The notes below the pieces were generated by a model that had not been told where the DNA came from, did no database searches, and was given only the letters and a program-made list of their open reading frames with translations. From Ignavibacteria bacterium (GTDB lineage Bacteria > Bacteroidota > Ignavibacteria > Tepidaquicellales > OLB5): a stretch of 64,000 nucleotides of DNA. The translations under genes and the position numbers were made by a program. Positions 48,407-57,237 of this stretch are shown here, in pieces. The stretch is taken from positions 1-64,000 of the forward strand of contig JADZAP010000025.1 in assembly GCA_020852705.1 (NCBI GenBank), read 5' to 3'. Positions within the stretch are counted from its first letter, which is position 1. The number at the start of each line of letters is the position of its first letter.

Positions 48407-49666
48407 ATGAAATTTAATAATACCTTTGATTTTGCTTTTTCTTTAGATAACAAGGATGAATTAAAATACTACCGAAACCGTTTTTATATTCCGCAAACAA
48501 ACACTGGCAAAGATGTAATTTATTTTGCGGGTAACTCGCTTGGACTTCAGCCAAAAACTGTTAGGGAATATATTGAGCAGGAACTGCTGGACTGGGAAAA
48601 AATGGGTGTTGAAGGGCACAATCATGCTAAATACCCATGGCTTCCTTATCACGAATTTTTAACAGAGCAAACTGCTGCACTTACAGGTGCCCTGCCCGAA
48701 GAAGTTATAAATATGAATTCGCTTACTGTGAACCTTCATTTAATGATGATTTCATTCTACCGCCCAACTGTAAATAAAAATAAGATACTAATTGAAGCTA
48801 ATGCATTTCCTTCCGACCATTATGCACTTCAGTCACAAATTAAATTCCATGGGTATGATCCCAAAGAGTGTCTTATTGAAATGAAGCCTTTAAATGGTGA
48901 ACAAGTAATAAGAACAGAAAATATTCTTCAAAAAATTAATGAAGATGGTGATAAGATTGCATTAATAATGTTTTCAGGGGTTAATTATTACTCCGGTCAG
49001 GCATTTGATATGGAAAAAATAACTAAAGCAGGTCATACAAAAGGGTGTATGGTTGGATTTGACTTAGCTCATGCAGCAGGTAATTTAAAATTAAAGCTTA
49101 ATAAATGGGGCTGCGATTTTGCCGTTTGGTGCAGTTATAAGTATTTAAATGGCGGTCCCGGTGCAATTGCAGGGGCTTTTGTTCACAAAAAGCATTTATT
49201 GGATATGACAATCCCTAAATTTTGGGGATGGTGGGGACAGGATAAAGCTACAAGATTTCTTATGGATCATGATTTCCGGCCTATACCAACTGCTGAAAGC
49301 TGGCAATTAAGCAATCCCCCAATTTTGCAGCTTGCGGCACTTCGAGCTTCGCTGGATATTTTTCATTCTGCCGGAATTGATAAATTGCGTTTAAAAAGTG
49401 AAATGTTAACCGGATTTATGGAATATCTTATTAATGAAAATAATGATGGTAATATAGAAATTATCACACCCCCAAACAAATATGAACGGGGATGTCAGCT
49501 TTCATTAAGAGCAAAAAAAGATGGTAAAGCCCTTCACAAAAAATTAAATAATTCAGGGGTTATTTGTGATTGGCGTGAACCTGATGTTATTCGCTGTGCA
49601 CCGGTACCTTTATATAATACTTTTACTGATGTTTGGAATTTTGTGAAATTATTGTATTCAAAATAA
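48407..49666 (+). CDS. kynU: Kynureninase
   Basis: VIYFAGNSLGLQPKTVREYIEQELLDWEKMGVEGH; GFDLAHAAGNLKLKLNKWGCDFAVWCSYKYLNGGPGAIAGAFVH. Confidence 0.95.
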   Translation: MKFNNTFDFAFSLDNKDELKYYRNRFYIPQTNTGKDVIYFAGNSLGLQPKTVREYIEQELLDWEKMGVEGHNHAKYPWLPYHEFLTEQTAALTGALPEEVINMNSLTVNLHLMMISFYRPTVNKNKILIEANAFPSDHYALQSQIKFHGYDPKECLIEMKPLNGEQVIRTENILQKINEDGDKIALIMFSGVNYYSGQAFDMEKITKAGHTKGCMVGFDLAHAAGNLKLKLNKWGCDFAVWCSYKYLNGGPGAIAGAFVHKKHLLDMTIPKFWGWWGQDKATRFLMDHDFRPIPTAESWQLSNPPILQLAALRASLDIFHSAGIDKLRLKSEMLTGFMEYLINENNDGNIEIITPPNKYERGCQLSLRAKKDGKALHKKLNNSGVICDWREPDVIRCAPVPLYNTFTDVWNFVKLLYSK

Positions 49667-49717
49667 TTAATTGATCTGCTGTATTTTTATTTTCATGCAA
49701 AGTACAATATATTAAAT

Positions 49718-51082
49718 ATGCAGAATATTACAATTGTTGGTGCTGGATTAGCAGGATCACTGCTTTCGGTTTATCTTGCTAAAAAAGGGTTTAATGTAAA
49801 TGTATATGAACGCCGTCCCGATATGCGGAAAACCGGCATTAGCGCAGGTAAATCTATTAACCTAGCACTTTCTGCCCGCGGTATTAATGCTTTAAAAGAA
49901 GTTGGGCTGTATGATGAAATAAAAAAAATCTCAATCCCTATGTATGGCAGAAGAATTCATACAATTGATGGCTCTACCAATCTGCAGCCTTATGGCAGAG
50001 ATTTGAGTGAATATATTAATTCAGTTTCACGAAGTGAACTGAATAAAAAACTGATGGATCTTGTCGAAAACTTCCCTTCTGTAAAAATACATTTTAATAT
50101 GCGCTGCATTAATATGGATCTTGCAAAAGATGAATTGTATTTTTACAACGAAGCACAGAATACCGAACATCATATTAGCTCACCTGTCACAATCTCAGCA
50201 GATGGCGCTGCATCTGCAGTAAGAATGGAAATGATGAAAACCCCGCGATTTGATTTTAAACAGGAATATGAAAATTACGGTTATAAAGAGCTTCACATTC
50301 CCCCAAACAATGACGGCACTTTTAAAATGGATACTAATGCACTTCATATATGGCCCCGCGGTTCATTTATGCTTATAGCTCTTCCAAATATGGATGGCAG
50401 TTTTACCTGCACTTTGTTTCTTGCATACGATAAATCATTTGCTGGTGAAAACAGTTTTGAGTTTTTAAATGATAAAAGTAAAGTTCAACAATTCTTTGAA
50501 AAGAATTTCCCCGATACTATAAGCTTAATGCCTGCATTATTAGAAGATTTTTTTGCAAATCCAACCGGCACTTTGATAACTATTAAATGTTTTCCATGGA
50601 GTATTGAGGGTAAAATGTTAATGTTAGGGGATGCCAGCCATGCTATTGTTCCGTTTTTTGGACAGGGTATGAATGCGGCATTTGAAGACTGCTCTGTGCT
50701 TAATAAATGTATTGATAATCATCCTGCTGAATGGAATAAAATTTTTAGTGAGTTCCAAACATTAAGAAAACCCAATACCGATGCAATTGCAGAGCTAGCT
50801 CAGGAAAATTTCATTGAAATGCGTGACCTTGTTGCTGAACCAAGTTACCTGCTTAAGAAAAAAATAGAAGCAAAACTTTACAGCATTTACCCTGATACAT
50901 TTGTTCCAAAATATTCAATGGTAACATTTCTTCGGATGCCTTATTCAACTGCACTTAAACGGGGTAAAATACAGGAAGAGATTCTGGAAGAGCTTAGCAA
51001 AGAAAAACTTTCACCCGAAAATATTGATTTAAAACAAGCTGATAAGTTAATTAAAGCAAAACTTCCAAAATTGGATTTATAA
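49718..51082 (+). CDS. kmo: Kynurenine 3-monooxygenase
   Basis: ITIVGAGLAGSLLSVYLAKKGFNVNVYERRPDMR; SINLALSARGINAL; MLGDASHAIVPFFGQGMNAAFEDC. Confidence 0.95.
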   Translation: MQNITIVGAGLAGSLLSVYLAKKGFNVNVYERRPDMRKTGISAGKSINLALSARGINALKEVGLYDEIKKISIPMYGRRIHTIDGSTNLQPYGRDLSEYINSVSRSELNKKLMDLVENFPSVKIHFNMRCINMDLAKDELYFYNEAQNTEHHISSPVTISADGAASAVRMEMMKTPRFDFKQEYENYGYKELHIPPNNDGTFKMDTNALHIWPRGSFMLIALPNMDGSFTCTLFLAYDKSFAGENSFEFLNDKSKVQQFFEKNFPDTISLMPALLEDFFANPTGTLITIKCFPWSIEGKMLMLGDASHAIVPFFGQGMNAAFEDCSVLNKCIDNHPAEWNKIFSEFQTLRKPNTDAIAELAQENFIEMRDLVAEPSYLLKKKIEAKLYSIYPDTFVPKYSMVTFLRMPYSTALKRGKIQEEILEELSKEKLSPENIDLKQADKLIKAKLPKLDL

Positions 51083-51136
51083 TTTATTCAATTAATAAAT
51101 TACTCCGGTTTAACAGCCGTAATTTATAAAATATAT

Positions 51137-52129
51137 TTAATTAACGCTAAGCTTTAGCTGACCTGAAGGAACAACATTATTAAATCCGTTTGATAATGTT
51201 TGTACTGTCCCAAACGATGCATGATTAATAATTCCGCTGAATATTACCAGATAAAACGGTTTTGAAATTGCTGCTCCCTGTTCAAATTTTGGCTCTAATG
51301 TAATAAATACATTATAATTATTTTCAAGATCAGCTATATCCGGTAAACCGCCGCCCGGGCAGTTGGCTAGAAGCCAGTCGTTGCCCGGTAAATTCCATGT
51401 TAAACCGCCTGTCATTTGACATTGCTGATTATCATCTGCTGTATTTGGAGATTCAAACCTGCCTATATTATAAATATTAGCTGTATTGTTTTCTTTTACC
51501 CATGCCTGATAAATCCATTCAGCTGTATCTGGTAATACCGGAAGCGTTATACCTGCAGCGGTTCCTGTGGTATCTGTTGTGAACCATAATCCTTTTTTAT
51601 ATTCAGATGATGCAATTCCTTTTGTTGGTGTTGCTAATATATATTTAGCAGCAGATGAAGAAAATTGTGAAGATATAGGTAGTATTTCATTGTATGTCAT
51701 TGTGAGATTATATATAAGATCATTACCTGAAATTTGTTTTGCTCCGCCTAGAATTTTAATATTGCTTGGAATAGTATCAAAATATCCCGGGGGCTGAATT
51801 GTAATCAATACATCACCAATATTATTTATATTGGAAATTTTAGATAAATTGACTGAAAATGTCCCTCCTGAAGTATCTGTAATTTGACCGGAAGGATTAA
51901 CAGCAAATCTTCCCATTGAGCGGAACGAATTTTCATCATGATCTAAACTTGTTTCTACACTGCCCCAAAGTTCATAAGTGCCGTCAACATTCTTATCAAG
52001 CATTTTTAGATTTGTTAAACTTAATGTTCCGCTGTTTTGTGAAGTACTAACACCTGAATCATTGCAAGAAAATATCATTATACTCAGGATGAAGCTAAAA
52101 AATAAAATATATATTCTTTTCATTTTCAT
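51137..52129 (-). CDS. Hypothetical lipoprotein with two RskA-like beta domains
   Basis: Lipobox-like IMIFSC; YELWGSV...MGRFAVNPSG...VLITIQPPGYFDTIPSNIKILGG and WIYQAWVKENN...NIGRFESPN...VFITLEPKFEQGAAISKPFYLVIFSG. Confidence 0.6.
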   Translation of the reverse strand: MKMKRIYILFFSFILSIMIFSCNDSGVSTSQNSGTLSLTNLKMLDKNVDGTYELWGSVETSLDHDENSFRSMGRFAVNPSGQITDTSGGTFSVNLSKISNINNIGDVLITIQPPGYFDTIPSNIKILGGAKQISGNDLIYNLTMTYNEILPISSQFSSSAAKYILATPTKGIASSEYKKGLWFTTDTTGTAAGITLPVLPDTAEWIYQAWVKENNTANIYNIGRFESPNTADDNQQCQMTGGLTWNLPGNDWLLANCPGGGLPDIADLENNYNVFITLEPKFEQGAAISKPFYLVIFSGIINHASFGTVQTLSNGFNNVVPSGQLKLSVN

Positions 52130-52536
52130 AATTTGTCATATTGATGTATGACAACACTTTTCTAGAGGTTTTATAATTTTTAATATTATTATTTAATTGA
52201 ATAAAAATAAAGGAAGCGGTATATTAAAATATCATATATTGCATTAATATTCCAGTATTTATTTATTTTGATAGTTTATTTTTACCAATTATTGATAAAG
52301 TAATAAAAATTTTTGTAACTTGATGAATAAAATAATTACAGTTCACAATCTATTTAATAAAAATCAGATAAACAATGATTATTTTAATTAATCTCCTAAT
52401 TAAAAACGTCAATTTGTAGTATAAAATTTCAGATTTAATAGAAAATACTGTTATTAATAAACTTAATTTATTCTGATAAATACATAATTTTCATGCCATA
52501 AATCCACAAAATTTTAGATACTAACTTTAATAAATT

Positions 52537-52574
52537 AAGTGTAAATTACACTTTATATGCATAAAAATGCATAT
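52537..52574. promoter_or_regulatory. Two adjacent palindromes upstream of dxr
   Basis: AAGTGTAA-A-TTACACTT (52537-52553) and ATATGCAT-AAAA-ATGCATAT (52555-52574). Confidence 0.4.
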
Positions 52575-52594
52575 ATTTAAAATTTAAAGCTTTA

Positions 52595-53761
52595 ATGAAA
52601 AATATTGCTGTTTTTGGCTCTACAGGTTCTATTGGCAGAAATACACTTGAAGTAGTTCGGAATCTTAATAAAAATGGATTTCCTGTAACAATTAAGTACC
52701 TTACAGCAAATTCAAATTGGCAGCTGCTTGCCGAGCAAATTGAAGAATTTTTACCCTCTGCAGCGGTTATTTTTAACTATGAAAGTTTTAAAGCATTAAA
52801 AAACCGTTCTTTTAAACATAAGTGTGAAATTTTCTGCGGTACCGAAGGCATTAAAGAAATTGCAAAGCGAAACGATTTTGAAGCTGTTGTTAATGCTCTT
52901 GTTGGCTTCAGCGGACTGATTCCAACAATTGAAGCCATTAAAAATGGCAAAGATATTGCATTAGCCAATAAAGAATCATTAGTTGTAGCAGGTGAACTCA
53001 TTTATCAAATGCTTGGCAGCAGTAATTCAAATATGCTGCCTGTTGATAGTGAACACAGTGCTATTTTGCAATGCCTAATTGGCGAGCCAATGAAAGAGAT
53101 AAAAAAGCTTTTCCTCACTGCCTCAGGCGGTCCCTTTAGAGAGCTTCCGGTTAATGAAATGGCAAATGTCTCGGTTGCTGATGCATTAAAGCATCCTAAC
53201 TGGAAAATGGGTAATAAAATAACAATAGATTCTGCAACTTTAATGAACAAAGGATTTGAAATTATTGAAGCTAAATGGTTGTTCAATATTGAAGCAGAAA
53301 ATATTGATGTTTTAATTCATCCGCAGTCTATTATTCATTCTATGGTGGAGTTTTCTGACGGTTCTGTGAAAGCACAGTTAGGCGTTCCTGATATGAAACT
53401 CCCTATTCAGTATGCGTTAACTCATCCGCAAAGAATAGGTTCAGATTTTCCAAGAATTGATTTTAAACAGCTGAAAAATCTTGATTTTGGAGTGCCTGAT
53501 CTTGAAAAGTTTGAGTGCCTTAAACTTGCATACGATGTAATAAAATCCGGCGGATCTTATCCAATAGTAATGAATGGTGCAAATGAAGCAGCAGTAAATT
53601 TGTTTCTTAATGGAAAAATAAGGTTTACCGATATTCCATCACTGATAAAATCTGCAATTGATAAACATGAAAATCACTCGGAACTTTCACTTGATGGTAT
53701 TATTGAAATTGACAGCTGGTCAAAAAGATTTGTAAATGATACTGCCCTTGCGGCAGCATAG
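52595..53761 (+). CDS. dxr: 1-deoxy-D-xylulose-5-phosphate reductoisomerase
   Basis: IAVFGSTGSIGRNTLEVV; LANKESLVVAGEL; PVDSEHSAILQCL; TASGGPFRELP; HPNWKMGNKITIDSATLMNKGFEIIEAKWLF. Confidence 0.96.
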   Translation: MKNIAVFGSTGSIGRNTLEVVRNLNKNGFPVTIKYLTANSNWQLLAEQIEEFLPSAAVIFNYESFKALKNRSFKHKCEIFCGTEGIKEIAKRNDFEAVVNALVGFSGLIPTIEAIKNGKDIALANKESLVVAGELIYQMLGSSNSNMLPVDSEHSAILQCLIGEPMKEIKKLFLTASGGPFRELPVNEMANVSVADALKHPNWKMGNKITIDSATLMNKGFEIIEAKWLFNIEAENIDVLIHPQSIIHSMVEFSDGSVKAQLGVPDMKLPIQYALTHPQRIGSDFPRIDFKQLKNLDFGVPDLEKFECLKLAYDVIKSGGSYPIVMNGANEAAVNLFLNGKIRFTDIPSLIKSAIDKHENHSELSLDGIIEIDSWSKRFVNDTALAAA

Positions 53762-53817
53762 CTGAAAAATTTATATTCAGTTATTTAACTAATAAAAAGG
53801 AGAAATACTAAAATTAT

Positions 53818-55143
53818 ATGGGTGTAGTCAGCACGATTCTTTATTTTCTAATTACAATTGTAATTCTGGTTTTTGTACATGAGTTTGGTCATTTTGCAGC
53901 AGCTAAACTCTGCAAAATGCGGGTAGATAAGTTCTACCTGTTTTTTGATTTCTTTAATTTGCGCATTTTTAAATTTGTAAAAGGTGATACTGAGTACGGA
54001 CTTGGTGTTTTTCCTTTAGGCGGATATGTTAAAGTTGCCGGTATGATTGATGAAAGTATGGATAAAGAGTTTATCAATCAGCCCCCGCAGCCATGGGAAT
54101 TTCGTTCAAAACCCGTTTGGCAGAGAATGTTTGTTATTACCGCTGGTGTTATAATGAATACTATTCTGGCATTTGTTATATTCTATGTTATCAATCTTTC
54201 CGAAGGCAAACAGAAAATGGAAACCAATACTATTGGATATGTTACTCCGGGTTCTGTTGCTTCAAAGTATGGTATTTTGCCCGGCTCTCAGATAATTTCT
54301 ATTAATGGGAAACCTGTTGAATACTGGGACGATGTCAGAGGAATAGTATTTATTGAAAGCATGGGTGAAGATGTAAATATTAAGATTAAAACTAATGGTG
54401 CAGAAAAGGAAATTTTCCTGCCTAAGTCAGCTCTTCATGATTTAAATGAACGTTCATTCGGATTGTTTCCTGAAAAAATGGAGCCAATGATACAACAGGT
54501 TGCCGATAAAGGTCCTGCAAGAAATCTTGGTTTGCAAAAAGGTGATATTATTGTTGAAGCAAATAATACACCTATAACACACTCTCAGCAGTTTGTTGAT
54601 ATAATTAAAAGTAATGCCGGCAAAGATATAGCTGTAAAATGGAACCGTAACGGTGCTATTATGAACGGCAATGTAAAACCCGAAGCTGACAGCACAATTG
54701 GTATAGGAATTGGTAAATATACCGGAATAGTTAAAGATATTAAGTTTAATGTTATAACTGCTGTTCCGCAGGGATTTAATGATCTTTGGCATTATGGAAT
54801 TGTTTTGTTTGTTAAATCAATGTGGAAGATAATTAAGGGCGATATTGCTTTCAGCAAAGCCGTTGGGGGACCGGTTAAAATTGCCCAATATGCAGGTCAA
54901 TCTGCTGAAGGCGGATTGCTTTCATTCCTTGGATTTATGGCGATGCTTTCAATTACACTTGCTGTTATAAATATTCTGCCATTCCCGGCACTTGATGGCG
55001 GGCACTTTATGTTCCTTCTTTATGAAGGAATTTTCCGTAAGCCCGTAAGTCACAAGATTCAGATTGTAGTGCAGAATGTAGGATTCCTTCTCCTTATGGC
55101 ATTTATGTTGTTTGTTGTTTATAATGATATTATTCATATTTAA
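53818..55143 (+). CDS. rseP: RIP metalloprotease RseP
   Basis: ILVFVHEFGHFAAAKLCKMRVDKFYLFF; PLGGYVKVAGM; PDZ-like regions; INILPFPALDGGHFMF. Confidence 0.94.
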   Translation: MGVVSTILYFLITIVILVFVHEFGHFAAAKLCKMRVDKFYLFFDFFNLRIFKFVKGDTEYGLGVFPLGGYVKVAGMIDESMDKEFINQPPQPWEFRSKPVWQRMFVITAGVIMNTILAFVIFYVINLSEGKQKMETNTIGYVTPGSVASKYGILPGSQIISINGKPVEYWDDVRGIVFIESMGEDVNIKIKTNGAEKEIFLPKSALHDLNERSFGLFPEKMEPMIQQVADKGPARNLGLQKGDIIVEANNTPITHSQQFVDIIKSNAGKDIAVKWNRNGAIMNGNVKPEADSTIGIGIGKYTGIVKDIKFNVITAVPQGFNDLWHYGIVLFVKSMWKIIKGDIAFSKAVGGPVKIAQYAGQSAEGGLLSFLGFMAMLSITLAVINILPFPALDGGHFMFLLYEGIFRKPVSHKIQIVVQNVGFLLLMAFMLFVVYNDIIHI

Positions 55144-55191
55144 TTTATGCAAATACAGATTAATTTATAATTATTTTTAGAGTAATGTATT

Positions 55192-55225
55192 AACTGACCA
55201 ATTTTTTTAGAATTGGTCAGTTTTT
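55192..55225 (+). terminator. Terminator-like hairpin after rseP, abutting the serBA-like start codon
   Basis: AACTGACCAATT-tttttag-AATTGGTCAGTT followed by TTT; next ATG at 55230. Confidence 0.75.
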
Positions 55226-55229
55226 ATTT

Positions 55230-57122
55230 ATGAAAACAAATAGACATTTTATTATTGATTTTGACAGTACCTTTATAAAAGTTGAAGCTTTAGACGAGCT
55301 TGCACAGATTTCATTAAAAAATCATCCGCAAAAAGAGAAACTATGCAGCAGAATTAATTTATTAACCCAACTGGCTATGAATGGTGAAATGCCGTTCCCC
55401 GAATCACTTTCTGAAAGACTTAAATTAATTAATGCTGATAAAACTCATATTAAAAAGCTTATATTAAAACTTAATAAACTTGTTTCATTTTCAATATCTG
55501 CAAATAAGGATTTTTTCAGGAAATATTCTGATAACATAATTATTATTTCAGGAGGTTTCCGTGAATATATTGTTCCTGTTGTTCAAAAATACGGAATAAA
55601 ACCATCCAATGTATATGCCAACAGTTTAATTTTTGATCCAAATGGAAAAATAACCGGATATGATATAAATAATCTCCTTGCAAAATCCGGCGGAAAAATA
55701 TCACAGCTAAAAACTCTAAAGTTAAATGGTGAACTAATTGCAATTGGAGATGGTTATACAGATTATGAACTTAAATCCTCCGGATTAATTGACCGCTTCT
55801 ACGCTTTCACAGAAAATGTTGAGCGTCCTGTTGTAATTAGCAATGCAGATTATGTTGCTCCGAGTTTTGATGAATTTTTATACATTTCAAAATTACCAAT
55901 GAGTATATCCTATCCAAAGAACAGGATAAAAGTACTTCTGCTTGAAAATATTCACAATGATGCATCAAAAATTTTCAAATCAGAAGGTTATTCTGTTGAA
56001 GTTGTAAATAAAAGTTTAAGTGAAAATGACCTTTGCGAAAAAATTAAGGACGTTTCTATATTAGGTATCAGATCTAAAACAATAATTACTGAAAAAGTTT
56101 TATCAAAAGCTAAAAGATTACTTGCAATTGGATCATTTTGTGTCGGAACAAATCATATTGAACTAAATGCTTCACTTAAAAAAGGTGTGATAGTTTTTAA
56201 TGCACCTTTTAGTAATACACGAAGTGTGGTTGAGCTTGCCCTAGGTGAAATTATTATACTTATGAGAGGTATTTTTAGCAAAAGCAGCTTGCTTCATAAT
56301 GGCATTTGGGATAAATCAAGCAATGGAAGTTACGAAGTGCGGGGAAAAAAACTGGGAATAATTGGATATGGAAAAATTGGTTCTCAGCTTTCAGTTCTTG
56401 CCGAAAATCTTGGTATGGAAGTATATTATTTTGATATTCTGGAAAAACTTGGTTTGGGTAATGTAAATAAATGCAGTTCATTAAAAGAACTGCTTAAAAA
56501 ATGCGATATAATTACCGTGCATGTTGATGGTGATAAACGCAATTCAGGGTTAATTGGCGATAAAGAATTCCGGCAAATGAAAGATGGTGTTATATTTTTA
56601 AATTTAAGCAGGGGACATGTTGTTAATCTTGATGCACTTGCAAATAACATTATTTCCGGTAAAGTTAAAGGAGCTGCCATTGATGTTTTTCAATATGAAC
56701 CGCTAAGCAATGATGAAAAATTTGTTCATGTTCTGCAGGGATTAAATAATGTTATATTAACTCCGCATATTGGCGGTAGTACAGTTGAAGCACAGAAGGA
56801 TATTGCTAATTTTGTTCCCCGTAAGATTATTGAATTTATTAACAGTGGAAACTCTTTTTATAGTGTAAACTTTCCCAATATTCAGCTTCCGCCTTTTGTT
56901 AATGCACACAGACTTATACATATTCACTATAACATACCGGGAATTCTTGCAAAGATAAATTCTGTTTTTGCAGAAAATAATATTAATATTATTGGTCAAT
57001 ATCTTAAAACTAACGAAACTGCAGGTTATGTGATAACAGATATCAGCACAAAATATGACCCGGACGTAATTAACAAATTAAAAAAAATTCCCCATACTAT
57101 TAAATTCCGTATTCTATATTAA
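55230..57122 (+). CDS. HAD phosphoserine phosphatase-like domain fused to D-3-phosphoglycerate dehydrogenase (SerB-SerA fusion)
   Basis: N-terminal FIIDFDSTFIKVEALDEL, IIISGGFREYIVPVV, IAIGDGYTDYEL (HAD motifs); C-terminal LGIIGYGKIGSQLSVLAENLGMEVYYFD, VILTPHIGGSTVEAQ and ACT-like end. Confidence 0.92.
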   Translation: MKTNRHFIIDFDSTFIKVEALDELAQISLKNHPQKEKLCSRINLLTQLAMNGEMPFPESLSERLKLINADKTHIKKLILKLNKLVSFSISANKDFFRKYSDNIIIISGGFREYIVPVVQKYGIKPSNVYANSLIFDPNGKITGYDINNLLAKSGGKISQLKTLKLNGELIAIGDGYTDYELKSSGLIDRFYAFTENVERPVVISNADYVAPSFDEFLYISKLPMSISYPKNRIKVLLLENIHNDASKIFKSEGYSVEVVNKSLSENDLCEKIKDVSILGIRSKTIITEKVLSKAKRLLAIGSFCVGTNHIELNASLKKGVIVFNAPFSNTRSVVELALGEIIILMRGIFSKSSLLHNGIWDKSSNGSYEVRGKKLGIIGYGKIGSQLSVLAENLGMEVYYFDILEKLGLGNVNKCSSLKELLKKCDIITVHVDGDKRNSGLIGDKEFRQMKDGVIFLNLSRGHVVNLDALANNIISGKVKGAAIDVFQYEPLSNDEKFVHVLQGLNNVILTPHIGGSTVEAQKDIANFVPRKIIEFINSGNSFYSVNFPNIQLPPFVNAHRLIHIHYNIPGILAKINSVFAENNINIIGQYLKTNETAGYVITDISTKYDPDVINKLKKIPHTIKFRILY

Positions 57123-57237
57123 AAAAAATTATTCAGCTTGTTTTTGTGTAATTTTTAAATACATCTGAAAAATTATAGCACGGAAATTCTTATAATTTTC
57201 CGATAACTTTAATTATACTTTAAATATTATTCTGATT

